A DNA stretch of 64,000 bases, taken from assembly GCF_000185905.1 (NCBI RefSeq), contig NC_014923.1, forward strand, positions 3,929,501-3,993,500, read 5' to 3'. Shown piece after piece: positions 35,530-43,032 of the stretch (position 1 is the first letter of the stretch; the number at the start of each line of letters is the position of its first letter). The translations under genes were made by a program, and so were the position numbers. Source of the stretch: Mesorhizobium ciceri biovar biserrulae WSM1271 (GTDB lineage: Bacteria; Pseudomonadota; Alphaproteobacteria; Rhizobiales; Rhizobiaceae). The notes beneath the pieces were generated by a model. The model was not told where the DNA came from. It searched no databases and saw only the letters and a list, made by a program, of their open reading frames with translations.

Positions 35530-35856
35530 TCACTCCTCTGGCATGGTTTTGAACTTCCGCACAATCATTTCAAAAAGGATATCTGAGATCCACATTGCTG
35601 ATACTCCAATGAGGAAAGCCGCCGCCAATGTGGTTGTGTCGTCGGCCGGATCTGGGATCGGCAGGCCTGTCGCCTTGAAATAGGACACCACTGGCAGCGT
35701 GAGGTAAGCCGCCGCCAGCGCGCCACAGACGGGCGAGGCCACCATTTCGCGCAATTTGTACCGATGCCGCGAAAGAGCCCGCAGAATGCCACCAGAGAGG
35801 CCGGCGACTAGGACAGGGGCCTTGATCCCCAAGAGGTCCAAGAAATCGTGCATCAT
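35530..35856 (-). CDS. three-helix membrane protein, holin candidate
   Basis: The 108-residue product has three hydrophobic segments: about residues 13-29 (VLVAGLSGGILRA), 40-60 (SPVCGALAAAYLTLPVVSYF) and 76-100 (LAAAFLIGVSAMWISDILFE). That is a class I holin topology. Its ATG overlaps the o-spanin stop (ATGA), placing it last in the lysis cassette. A second holin candidate lies directly after the endolysin, so one of the two may be an antiholin or have another role. Confidence 0.6.
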   Translation of the reverse strand: MMHDFLDLLGIKAPVLVAGLSGGILRALSRHRYKLREMVASPVCGALAAAYLTLPVVSYFKATGLPIPDPADDTTTLAAAFLIGVSAMWISDILFEMIVRKFKTMPEE

Positions 35857-36062
35857 GGCTTCCAGCCACACCAGTCAGCGCCCTTGGCGTCGAAAGCGTT
35901 CATTTCGTCGAGTTCGGCTCGGGTCATTATCTCAACGACCGGCAGCGACGGCCGGCGGGGGGTGTTGTGGTCGCACCAGACCTTCCGAGGGTCTTCGACT
36001 GGGGCCGCTGCTACGCATGCCGACAGAAGCAGGATTGCCGGGACTATCAGCGCTTTGCCCAT
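35853..36062 (-). CDS. o-spanin-like lipoprotein (Rz1-type)
   Basis: The 69-residue product has a signal with lipobox LLLSAC (Cys near residue 16) and a short Pro-containing mature part ending ADWCGWKP. This suggests an outer-membrane lipoprotein like Rz1. Its start overlaps the 3' end of the coiled-coil i-spanin candidate, the classic spanin layout. Spanins fuse inner and outer membranes as the last step of lysis. It lies in the lysis cassette. Confidence 0.7.
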   Translation of the reverse strand: MGKALIVPAILLLSACVAAAPVEDPRKVWCDHNTPRRPSLPVVEIMTRAELDEMNAFDAKGADWCGWKP

Positions 36063-36319
36063 TTGGTGGCCTCCGATCGAGCTTGATCGTCAGTCATGCC
36101 GGCGGCCTGCCGTTCGGCTGCTGTTGCCTCCCGGTTCATCTCCAGACTGTCCTGGGCGGCGGCGAGGTCTCTGGCCGCCTGCTTGGCCTTGTCCTTGTTG
36201 GCGCGGCGAATCCCACCGGCAACGAACAGGCTGACGCCACCGACGACAGCCGCGAGAATGGCCATGATGACCTTGTTGCCGATCACGGCACTGAACAGCC
36301 CCACTAGCAGCTCAGACAT
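36047..36319 (-). CDS. i-spanin-like protein (Rz-type)
   Basis: The 90-residue product has one N-terminal membrane segment (about residues 12-33, GNKVIMAILAAVVGGVSLFV). A long charged coiled-coil follows (RRANKDKAKQAARDLAAAQD, then SLEMNREATAAERQAAG). This matches an inner-membrane i-spanin. The 3' end overlaps the Rz1-like lipoprotein gene by 16 bases. It starts eight bases inside the end of the holin candidate, supporting translational coupling. Confidence 0.7.
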   Translation of the reverse strand: MSELLVGLFSAVIGNKVIMAILAAVVGGVSLFVAGGIRRANKDKAKQAARDLAAAQDSLEMNREATAAERQAAGMTDDQARSEATKWAKR

Positions 36320-36512
36320 TTGGCTTGTCCTTGACGAAATAGCCGACGAGTCCGCCAACGACATAGGGTAGCGGCTCCCAAATCGCGGGGTCGGCAAAAT
36401 CTGGGAAGTTGTGCACGACAAGTGCCTTCACGATGCCGGCCGCCGATGCCGACACCATGGCGGCTGTCAGCTTATTCGTGGGCAAAACGCCTGGCTGGCG
36501 AACCGTTCGCAT
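36312..36512 (-). CDS. holin candidate downstream of endolysin
   Basis: The 66-residue product starts MRTVRQPGVLPTNKLTAAMV. It has one or two membrane segments (about residues 12-33 and 46-62, LPYVVGGLVGYFVK) and a short basic tail. The ATG at 36512 has gaggaa at good spacing within the endolysin stop region. Size and position, directly after the endolysin, match small phage holins. Confidence 0.65.
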   Translation of the reverse strand: MRTVRQPGVLPTNKLTAAMVSASAAGIVKALVVHNFPDFADPAIWEPLPYVVGGLVGYFVKDKPNV

Positions 36513-36514
36513 GG

Positions 36515-37210
36515 TCAGTTCCTCTTGAAAATGGCACCGACAACCGCGAACAGCAGCCGCCACAGCCAGTTGCGTTCGACGGTCTTCGTTTCGGCAGTCT
36601 GGGTTGGCTCGGGATAGACGATCTGCAGCGAAGCTGGCGGAACGGGAGCGGGTACAGGCGTCGACGGAGCGATGACAGGCTGAACCGCGGCTTTCCCCTG
36701 CCCTGCCAAAATGAGCGACTGAGTGCGGACCGACTTCACCCGATCACTCCAACCGCGCCCAAAAGTGGCCCATGTCGGGAGCCGCTTCAGGAAGCTCAGG
36801 CGGGCATCACAGAGCGCATCGATGACGACGCCCGCCGGCTTGCCGTTTGTGGCGGCGATGGTCGCTGGGCCTATGCGCCCGTCCTGCACCACACCGACAA
36901 CAGCCTGAAGGTACTTCGCTACCCGTGACGGGCCGGAATTTACCGCGAAGTCAAAGACGGCGTAGTCCACTCCATCAGGGAGTTCAGCAGCAAGAACCGC
37001 GTCCCAATAGAACCTACGATAGACCGTCGCCACCTGGGCATCGCTGATCTTCCTTAGATCGGCTTTGGTCGCGTCAGCCTTCACGTATTTGCGGAAATTG
37101 GTGAGTGTCACCCCCTTCATGGTGGCGCCGCCGGGATCAGCCGGATTGTCCGACCAGAGGCCTTCAGATTTCAGAACGAGCGCGAGCGCGCGGGCGAAAT
37201 TGCGGTCCAC
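36515..37210 (-). CDS. endolysin, GH108-family muramidase with C-terminal membrane segment
   Basis: The 231-residue product has a glycoside hydrolase 108 domain. The catalytic Glu lies in LKSEGLWSDNPADPGGATMK near residue 16, followed by a PG-binding_3-type region (VDYAVFDFAVNSGPSRVAKY, VVQDGRIGPATI). It cleaves the glycan backbone of peptidoglycan. A Pro-rich linker leads to a hydrophobic C-terminus (NWLWRLLFAVVGAIFKRN), an unusual membrane-type tail that may hold the enzyme at the inner membrane until holin action. It overlaps neither neighbour but has only two to three bases of spacing. Confidence 0.9.
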   Translation of the reverse strand: MDRNFARALALVLKSEGLWSDNPADPGGATMKGVTLTNFRKYVKADATKADLRKISDAQVATVYRRFYWDAVLAAELPDGVDYAVFDFAVNSGPSRVAKYLQAVVGVVQDGRIGPATIAATNGKPAGVVIDALCDARLSFLKRLPTWATFGRGWSDRVKSVRTQSLILAGQGKAAVQPVIAPSTPVPAPVPPASLQIVYPEPTQTAETKTVERNWLWRLLFAVVGAIFKRN

Positions 37211-37212
37211 GG

Positions 37213-38424
37213 CTATGCCCTCCAGAACTTGACACGGGTGTAGACTTCAGCGCCGCCGAACCCAGCGGCGTCACCAAAGCCGTCGCTGCCTCGGCTGACC
37301 CCTACCCGATGCTCCAGCCGGTAGACATGGCCGGCGACAACCGGGGCTCCACCTGAGCTGAAAGACACCGCACCATCATCCGAATTGCTGCTTGCGGCGT
37401 ATCCACTGACAGTGCCGGCGGTGATGTCGAAGAGGCGCGTTTGATGGTTGTTGTTGTCGTCTTGCGTAGCCGGGGCGGACCACTCGCACCACCCGTCCAC
37501 GCTGGGCGTAAAATTCGGGTCGGATAGGGTGACGAGGGACAGCGGGTCACGAACCTTCGTATTGAGCGTTCGGATAAGCCACGAACCGGATGCGCATGCC
37601 CCGCCGTTCGTGCCGGATGGCTTCTGATCTTCAATGACGACATCAGGAACGCCATTGCCGCCGCCCCATTCTGGAGCGGTCGCGCCGGCATTCATGCGCA
37701 ATGTCTGGCCAGCCGCTCCCTTGGCGAGCCTAGCCGGCAGCTTGGCGCCAGACAGGTAAAGGATATCGCCGGCTGCGGTCGATGCAGGCAGGGGCACAAA
37801 AATCTTGGTTGTGGCCCCGTCGCCAACGACAATTGCGTTGTCGTCAGTGTCCCACTGGACCCGCCCTTCTGTCGTCGGCGTGGGCGATGCACTCTGTTCA
37901 AGCACCAAAGCCGGCCCGGCTATGGAGGTCCCTGCGGGGATAGCCACCGGGCCGCCGCTCGCCCGCTGGTAGCCGACACAGGCCCAGTTGCCGCTTCCGA
38001 GAGACCGGAGCGTCATGACATCGCCGGTCGCCGTGGTGATGTTCGCCGCGCCAGGCAGGATCAAGCTGGTTGCGTTGTGGGTGAGCGTTAGAATGCCCGC
38101 GAACGTCAGAACGCGCTCGGCGCCGGCCGCCACGGTGCCGAAGGCGGTGATCGCGACGGTTCCGGTGACCGTGACTGCGACACCCGTCGCATTTGCGAGA
38201 TTGACGGTGGCCGCCGATGCCAAACTGGTGCCGGCGGCGTTGAAATTGTCGCTGCCGCCTACAGCAGTTGTAGCGCCCGATCCACCCGCCGTCAGTGGCC
38301 TTGCCGCGTTGGCATCGGCAACAAGATCGGCGACAAGCGCATTGTATTTCGCGCTTTCGATGGTGGTGTTTGGTGTTCCAGCGGTCCCCGGAGGGGCCGA
38401 ATATACTCCACCAGCGCGCGGCAT
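37213..38424 (-). CDS. putative tail fibre protein
   Basis: The 403-residue product starts MPRAGGVYSAPPGTAGTPNT, with a T-rich N-terminal segment like phage collar or fibre adaptors. A long Ala/Thr/Val-rich fibre region follows (TVNLANATGVAVTVTGTVAI). The C-terminal third (SGYAASSNSDDGAVSFSSGG, then VYRLEHRVGVSRGSDGFGDA) is a globular beta-rich head like a receptor-binding tip. It is the first gene of the lysis transcript and has a late-promoter-like element 45 bases upstream. The receptor is unknown. Confidence 0.7.
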   Translation of the reverse strand: MPRAGGVYSAPPGTAGTPNTTIESAKYNALVADLVADANAARPLTAGGSGATTAVGGSDNFNAAGTSLASAATVNLANATGVAVTVTGTVAITAFGTVAAGAERVLTFAGILTLTHNATSLILPGAANITTATGDVMTLRSLGSGNWACVGYQRASGGPVAIPAGTSIAGPALVLEQSASPTPTTEGRVQWDTDDNAIVVGDGATTKIFVPLPASTAAGDILYLSGAKLPARLAKGAAGQTLRMNAGATAPEWGGGNGVPDVVIEDQKPSGTNGGACASGSWLIRTLNTKVRDPLSLVTLSDPNFTPSVDGWCEWSAPATQDDNNNHQTRLFDITAGTVSGYAASSNSDDGAVSFSSGGAPVVAGHVYRLEHRVGVSRGSDGFGDAAGFGGAEVYTRVKFWRA

Positions 38425-38468
38425 AGCTGCTCCAATCTAACGATCGAGGCATGATCGCCGCCGGGGGC

Positions 38469-38488
38469 GCGAAATGATAAGCCGCTTG
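38469..38488 (-). promoter_or_regulatory. late-promoter-like 20-bp element, copy 1
   Basis: Plus-strand sequence GCGAAATGATAAGCCGCTTG, upstream of the tail fibre and lysis genes. It is part of the three-copy family GCGAAAWSATAAGCCGYTTG. On the transcribed strand it gives GGCTTATCAT, a -10-like hexamer. Confidence 0.7.
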
Positions 38489-38562
38489 TGGATAGTGAGC
38501 TTGATGCTAGGTTGCCAAATATTCAACCCGGCTCGAACTTGGGAATATTGGGGGACGCCACT

Positions 38563-38922
38563 TTGATCCGCATTTTGGTCACACTCGCCGCAGGAGTTTG
38601 CTTCGCATCTTCGGCTTCGGCCGGGCAGGACAACATCCACTTCCTGGCCGGGATGCCCGATGCCAAGTTAAACTTGGCCGCTAAAATGGCAGGCAACCTC
38701 AACGGCGTTATGCAACGGTGCCGGCTGAGACCTACAGAAGATGGGAAAGCTATCATTGCTGTCCCTGTGCTTTTGTACGACGGGATAGAAAAACACCTGA
38801 CGCCTAATCCTCCTAAGTTCAAGAAGGCCATTCGCACATATGAAAGAGCTTACGCCATGGCGGTCCAGAGGGCGGGAAATTGCCAGACGGAGAAGGCCAA
38901 ATACCCAGGTCTTTATCGGTAG
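38563..38922 (+). CDS. small secreted protein, plus-strand insertion in late block
   Basis: The 119-residue product starts at TTG (38563), which gives MIRILVTLAAGVCFASSASA, an ideal signal peptide, with tggggga seven bases upstream. The longer frame from the ATG at 38488 buries that signal. The mature part is basic and has two cysteines. It is on the opposite strand to the surrounding late genes and has lower GC, so it is likely a lysogenic-conversion gene. Function unknown. Confidence 0.6.
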   Translation: MIRILVTLAAGVCFASSASAGQDNIHFLAGMPDAKLNLAAKMAGNLNGVMQRCRLRPTEDGKAIIAVPVLLYDGIEKHLTPNPPKFKKAIRTYERAYAMAVQRAGNCQTEKAKYPGLYR

Positions 38923-38925
38923 AGA

Positions 38926-39489
38926 ATGCGTATGAACCGCATATTGGTATTGGGCAGGATTTCCAGAACGCTTGTGATTGGTGCTCTTTGTGCCTGGCTC
39001 CCATCAACGGCTGAGGCGAGTTCCGAATCTAAGGTTTTTCCCGAGGAATGTGCCCCTCTGAGGCAAGCAAACGAGTGGGTAAGTAATGCTCCATCGCTTC
39101 AAATGACATCTCAGTTTCAAAGATTTGGCGATGAGCCTCAGTTGGCCATTGAGGAGTTAGTCTACACTTCGGATACAGTGTATACGCGGGATCATCCCTT
39201 CCGGCCTTGGCGCGCTCAAAAGCGACCTCTGACAAAGATGGACGCCGGATCGCTGGAACCTGACAATTGTCGTCGCCTTTACGAAGCCACGCTTGATAGT
39301 GTCAAAACCGTTGTCTTCCAATATGACAAGACCCTTGAGAAGGAAAAGCAGTGGTATCGCTGTAATATCTGGATCGAGACCCCAAATTATAGACCCCTCA
39401 AGGCGATCTGCGAGGGTCCATTTGAATGGACAAGACGCTGGTTCTATCGTTCTGACATTTCGGTTCCAATCGTGAAAACCGATTTTTAG
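38926..39489 (+). CDS. secreted protein of unknown function
   Basis: The 187-residue product starts MRMNRILVLGRISRTLVIGA, with a signal peptide cleaved near TAEASS. The mature part is beta-rich with aromatic residues (for example WRAQKRPLTKMDAGSLEPDN and KQWYRCNIWIETPNYRPLKA) and four cysteines. It directly follows the small secreted gene, so the two form a small cassette. Its 3' end overlaps the terminase 3' end by four bases. Function unknown. Confidence 0.6.
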   Translation: MRMNRILVLGRISRTLVIGALCAWLPSTAEASSESKVFPEECAPLRQANEWVSNAPSLQMTSQFQRFGDEPQLAIEELVYTSDTVYTRDHPFRPWRAQKRPLTKMDAGSLEPDNCRRLYEATLDSVKTVVFQYDKTLEKEKQWYRCNIWIETPNYRPLKAICEGPFEWTRRWFYRSDISVPIVKTDF

Positions 39490-40910
39490 CGACTGTTCCG
39501 CCGCCGCCTCACCATCGCATCAACCGCCTCTTTGACCGTCTGGCCGCTGCGGATTGAGCCGTCTGGCATCGCCTGATAGGCGCCCTTATCGCCTTCTGGC
39601 TTTACCACCGCAACGATTGCCTCACGCCACGCGAGGCCCAGATATCGGAACGCGGACGCGTAGTGTTCTGCCCAGTTCTTGACCGGCACGTCCCGGAAGC
39701 ATTTCTTGTCGTCATCCCACTCGCGGCGGAAAGCCTTCAGGCCCTCGATGCCATCGGCCACACGCTCATTGTCGGCGAACCGGGCGAGCTTGATTGTCTG
39801 CCGGCCGGCATTCACACCATCGGCAAAGCTCGCAATGCCGACCATCTTCGGCTTGCGGCCATGATCCTTCAGCGTTTGCAGCCGCGTGCGAGCCGTTCCC
39901 CATTGCGGGTGCAGGATATCGTGCGGAACGTAGTCGTTGCCCTTGTAGCCCTGGTCGTCGAGCCATTTGCACCAGTCTGCGAGGTCTTCGCTGTCGGGTA
40001 GATAGAAATCGACGATGATGGGCGTACCGTCGATGACCTGAAAACACCAAATGGGATTGTTGGCCGCCTTGCCCAGGTCCCAGACTGTATGAACCGGATA
40101 GGCCGGGTTGACCGCAATTGGACGACCAATGCGCCCGTCCCGCTCTGCCTTGGCAACTTCGGCGCCCCAATATGATCCGACGAGCGCGCCCGCGAACGAG
40201 CAATAGAATTCCTGGTCAATGAGGAGGTCGGCAATCTCTTTGCCGAACAGGCCGGTATAAATCACCCGCTGCTCTTCAATGTCCGCCTCTGATATCGCCT
40301 GTGTCGCATCGACGCCCAGGACTTCGGTGAACCAGCCGCGCGGGTTGGTCAGCGGATCAAAGGCGTTTCTCTTTGTGGCGTCCAGCATGCCCTTGGCGTG
40401 ATTGTTGCCGCGTGGGGTGGTGATGAACGAAGCCCAGCCCCCGTTCTCTGCCAGGATGGGCGACAGGTACGCCCACGCCGCCGGCTTCGCCAATGCCCAT
40501 TCCGAAAAGGTGATTCCGACTGGTGGCGATCCAACCAGGCTGTTGAAGTTGTCGCTGCCAACGACCTGGAAAGTAGACCCGACCTTGAAGCGGACAAACA
40601 TTTCATTGTCGTTCATGTTCTCGATTAGAGGCTCTGGGAAGGCCTCGAACAGCCGGCGCTTGCCCGAGTGCGGGTTGATCGCGTTCCAGATTGCCTTGCG
40701 CGCCTGGGCGGCCTCCGGCAGCATGTGCCAATACGTGCCGGGACGCTCGTGCGCCGACACCGCATGCATGTTGAGGTTGATCTCGTCCTTGCCCGCGCGA
40801 CGATGCCAGAACAAGAGCTGGCGCTTACACCCCTGCTCCCATGTGTCCCAAGCCTTCTTCTGATACCAGCGAGGCCGCCAGCCGGCGTTAGGTAGCTGGA
40901 TTGTCGGCAT
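39486..40910 (-). CDS. phage terminase large subunit
   Basis: The 474-residue product contains the packaging ATPase motifs: Walker A-like FWHRRAGKDEINLN near residue 35 and Walker B GITFSEWALAKP near residue 131. The nuclease domain contains the acidic site HTVWDLGKAANN and HDILHPQWGTAR. It cuts concatemeric DNA and drives it into the procapsid through the portal. It overlaps the small subunit gene by 23 bases. The lack of a recognised cos signature means the packaging mode cannot be told. Confidence 0.92.
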   Translation of the reverse strand: MPTIQLPNAGWRPRWYQKKAWDTWEQGCKRQLLFWHRRAGKDEINLNMHAVSAHERPGTYWHMLPEAAQARKAIWNAINPHSGKRRLFEAFPEPLIENMNDNEMFVRFKVGSTFQVVGSDNFNSLVGSPPVGITFSEWALAKPAAWAYLSPILAENGGWASFITTPRGNNHAKGMLDATKRNAFDPLTNPRGWFTEVLGVDATQAISEADIEEQRVIYTGLFGKEIADLLIDQEFYCSFAGALVGSYWGAEVAKAERDGRIGRPIAVNPAYPVHTVWDLGKAANNPIWCFQVIDGTPIIVDFYLPDSEDLADWCKWLDDQGYKGNDYVPHDILHPQWGTARTRLQTLKDHGRKPKMVGIASFADGVNAGRQTIKLARFADNERVADGIEGLKAFRREWDDDKKCFRDVPVKNWAEHYASAFRYLGLAWREAIVAVVKPEGDKGAYQAMPDGSIRSGQTVKEAVDAMVRRRRNSR

Positions 40911-41364
40911 TCGCCTGTGCTTCCTGGTCCGCCAGCTTCAGCACTTGAACCACTAGCGGGCCGCCCTCGCCGTCAGTGAGCGCCACCTTGGCCCCGTACT
41001 TCTTCGGCCGCATGCGCTCAGCAATCCATTTGCGCGTGTCGATGCGCAGCCGCGAGCGCTGGATGTTCTCGCTGTTGAGTTGTTCGGTGGTGGTGCCGTC
41101 GCCATTGACCTTGGTCATGTAGTCGTTGCGGCTGTCATCGGCGATGTCGGGCATTTCATCGACATGGATATCTGCCTGGAGTTCCCGCGCGCGCGCGTAT
41201 TGGTCGCAAAATGCCGCGCGGACCGGATCAAGTAGCCATCGCAAGACGGTAGACTTGTCGGGCATCTCATCGGCCAGGCAAATCGACCGCAGGCTGTTCC
41301 CCTCTGCCAAGCTCTGGCAAATGGTGTCGGCTATCTCCTGGGTGAATTCACTTGGTCGTGCCAT
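40888..41364 (-). CDS. phage terminase small subunit
   Basis: The 158-residue product starts MARPSEFTQEIADTICQSLA. It has an N-terminal helix-turn-helix (GNSLRSICLADEMPDKSTVL), followed by WLLDPVRAAFCDQYARAREL and the segment RSRLRIDTRKWIAERMRPKKY that is typical of this subunit type. It recognises phage DNA and loads the large subunit. Its gene ends inside the large subunit gene and starts inside the gene upstream. Confidence 0.88.
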   Translation of the reverse strand: MARPSEFTQEIADTICQSLAEGNSLRSICLADEMPDKSTVLRWLLDPVRAAFCDQYARARELQADIHVDEMPDIADDSRNDYMTKVNGDGTTTEQLNSENIQRSRLRIDTRKWIAERMRPKKYGAKVALTDGEGGPLVVQVLKLADQEAQANADNPAT

Positions 41365-41758
41365 TGCCCGACTCCTTCAACCTGATCTGCACAAGCCGGA
41401 CATTGATGCCGAGCTGCTTCGAAATCTCTCGGGCTGACATGCCGAGCGCCTTCATGTCGTTGATCGCTTTCCGCCTTTGCAAGGCGAGTAGCCGGCCCCG
41501 GTGTTTGAAGGCCCGCTTTGCCCTCACGTCACCCTTGTCTCGGGCTCGTTTCACGTATTGGACGACAGTGGTGGGCGAAATGTCTAGACACTCCGCAATC
41601 GTCTCGTAGGTCGACATCTCCTGATACATGTCGAGCGCCTTGTTGCGGCGCCTGGTCACGATGTCGACGACCTTCCCGCCCCTCTTGTTGAAGGACGAGT
41701 AGGCATAGAACGGCAGCGCGGCACGATGAGGACGTGAGGTCATCTGCGCTCCCGTCAT
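41348..41758 (-). CDS. helix-turn-helix DNA-binding protein
   Basis: The 136-residue product has a first HTH near residues 47-70 (STYETIAECLDISPTTVVQY) and a second one near residues 100-128 (MSAREISKQLGINVRLVQIR), with a basic middle. It lies just upstream of the small terminase gene with 17 bases of overlap. It could take part in DNA recognition for packaging or regulate late genes; it is one candidate for the factor acting at the three late elements. Confidence 0.65.
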   Translation of the reverse strand: MTGAQMTSRPHRAALPFYAYSSFNKRGGKVVDIVTRRRNKALDMYQEMSTYETIAECLDISPTTVVQYVKRARDKGDVRAKRAFKHRGRLLALQRRKAINDMKALGMSAREISKQLGINVRLVQIRLKESGNGTTK

Positions 41759-42603
41759 ATTCTAGAACTGTAATCGAGCTGTTGGCGGATTAAATCCAGC
41801 GGCGACACTGGGGCCGGGACGGCTTGTTCCCGCCCCTGCCCTGCCAATTCGTCGGCTCGCTCGTTGCCCACGGCGCCGGCATGGCCTTTCACCCACTTGA
41901 CCTTGATGAACTGCAGTTCATCCCGCGCCCTATCGATAGCCTGCCATAAGGCCAGGTTCGCGATGGACTGGTTTTTCTCGCTGGCGTTCCCGCCCTTCCG
42001 TTTCCAGCCTTTGGCCTTCCAACCTGGCACCCACTCGTTCAGCCCTTTGACGGCATATTGGCTATCGCAATAGATCACGGCAGGCTCTGCCGGTGCCGAG
42101 GCCGCGACCCAAGCCAACGCCATCAGCAGGCCGGTTAGTTCCATGGTGTTGTTTGTGGCAGTGGCCGCGCCGCCGAAGCTGGCATCAATCTCAACGCCGT
42201 CCCGATAGACTGCAAAACCCCACCCGCCGACGCCGGGATTTGGTTCACAGCAGCCATCACAGTAGATCACCAGCGCGTCAGATGGCATCTCGTGTGTTTG
42301 TCCGTGCGAAGGCCTTGCCTTGCCCTTCTTCTTGGCCACGAACGGTTGACCGCGCGTCGGCACAGGCCGGGGCGTCGCCGCGCCTGTGCAAATGATATCC
42401 TGCAGCTTCTTGAGCAGCGGGAAATGCGGGGCCGTGCGATCAGCCGGAAACTTAATGCGCTGGTCGCTCAGTTTCTGGACGAAGAACGCGGCTTGTCGCT
42501 CGCTGACGATCGACTTTGTGTCGACCCCTTGAGCTACTAGCCATTTGCGCAGCGGTTCGAGACCGGCCGGCCAAACGTATTTCATGTGGTCTTTTCCCTT
42601 CAT
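41755..42603 (-). CDS. ribonuclease HI with N-terminal extension
   Basis: The 282-residue product has an RNase HI domain at about residues 107-255: VIYCDGCCEPNPGVGGWGFA (first Asp), NNTMELTG (Glu), YCDSQYAVKGLNEW (Asp) and ERADELAGQGRE (Asp). All four catalytic acidic residues are present. RNase HI cleaves the RNA strand of RNA-DNA hybrids. The roughly 100-residue N-terminal extension is unusual, with helical segments and a basic stretch just before the catalytic domain. Overlaps with both neighbouring genes show coupling to the terminase operon. Confidence 0.9.
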   Translation of the reverse strand: MKGKDHMKYVWPAGLEPLRKWLVAQGVDTKSIVSERQAAFFVQKLSDQRIKFPADRTAPHFPLLKKLQDIICTGAATPRPVPTRGQPFVAKKKGKARPSHGQTHEMPSDALVIYCDGCCEPNPGVGGWGFAVYRDGVEIDASFGGAATATNNTMELTGLLMALAWVAASAPAEPAVIYCDSQYAVKGLNEWVPGWKAKGWKRKGGNASEKNQSIANLALWQAIDRARDELQFIKVKWVKGHAGAVGNERADELAGQGREQAVPAPVSPLDLIRQQLDYSSRI

Positions 42604-42887
42604 GCTGCACCGTTCGTTTCAGGTCGAGGACTGTGACTGATCCGGCCAAAAACCTCGTCGGCGAAAGCCCTTAGTTCCCTCTCGATGACGTCATCGGCCA
42701 AGCCGGCCGACACCATCTGGGTCCGCATACCTGCAATCACCTGTTTCCAGTACTGGTCGGCCCCCTTTCCGGATCGATCGGACAGAACTTCGACGGTTCG
42801 ACGGATCTTTCCGACCCGGCGATTTGTCGGGAAGGGTAAGACGTCACACGATGCATCAGTGATCGGCTGTGCTCTCAGACTCCGCAT
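42600..42887 (-). CDS. small protein, DUF6074-like
   Basis: The 95-residue product starts MRSLRAQPITDASCDVLPFP. The strong ribosome-binding site ggagggg with the ATG at 42887 decides this start over a longer frame. The segment SGKGADQYWKQVIAGMRTQM followed by a helical C-terminus resembles DUF6074, a family of small rhizobial and phage proteins of unknown function. A palindromic operator lies upstream at 42915-42932. It is the first gene of the RNase H-terminase transcript. Confidence 0.6.
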   Translation of the reverse strand: MRSLRAQPITDASCDVLPFPTNRRVGKIRRTVEVLSDRSGKGADQYWKQVIAGMRTQMVSAGLADDVIERELRAFADEVFGRISHSPRPETNGAA

Positions 42888-42914
42888 TGATATCCCCTCC
42901 GATATATGTATAGG

Positions 42915-43032
42915 ATTTCGGAACTCCGAAATGTCCTTGCTATTGAATTCATGAGATTTTTTGGCGCTGAAATCATCACGAGGCCTGACGCATTTCGGAA
43001 TTCCCAAGCGGCGGCATTTCGGGATTCCGAAG
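42915..43032. promoter_or_regulatory. operator cluster with ATTTCGGA half-sites
   Basis: A perfect palindrome ATTTCGGA-ac-TCCGAAAT lies at 42915-42932. Two related sites, CATTTCGGAATTCCCAAG (42991-43008) and CATTTCGGGATTCCGAAG (43015-43032), lie in the 3' end of the upstream gene. On the minus strand an AT-rich TATACATATAT stretch follows the palindrome, just before the ribosome-binding site of the DUF6074-like gene. This looks like a repressor-controlled promoter for the terminase operon. Confidence 0.65.
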
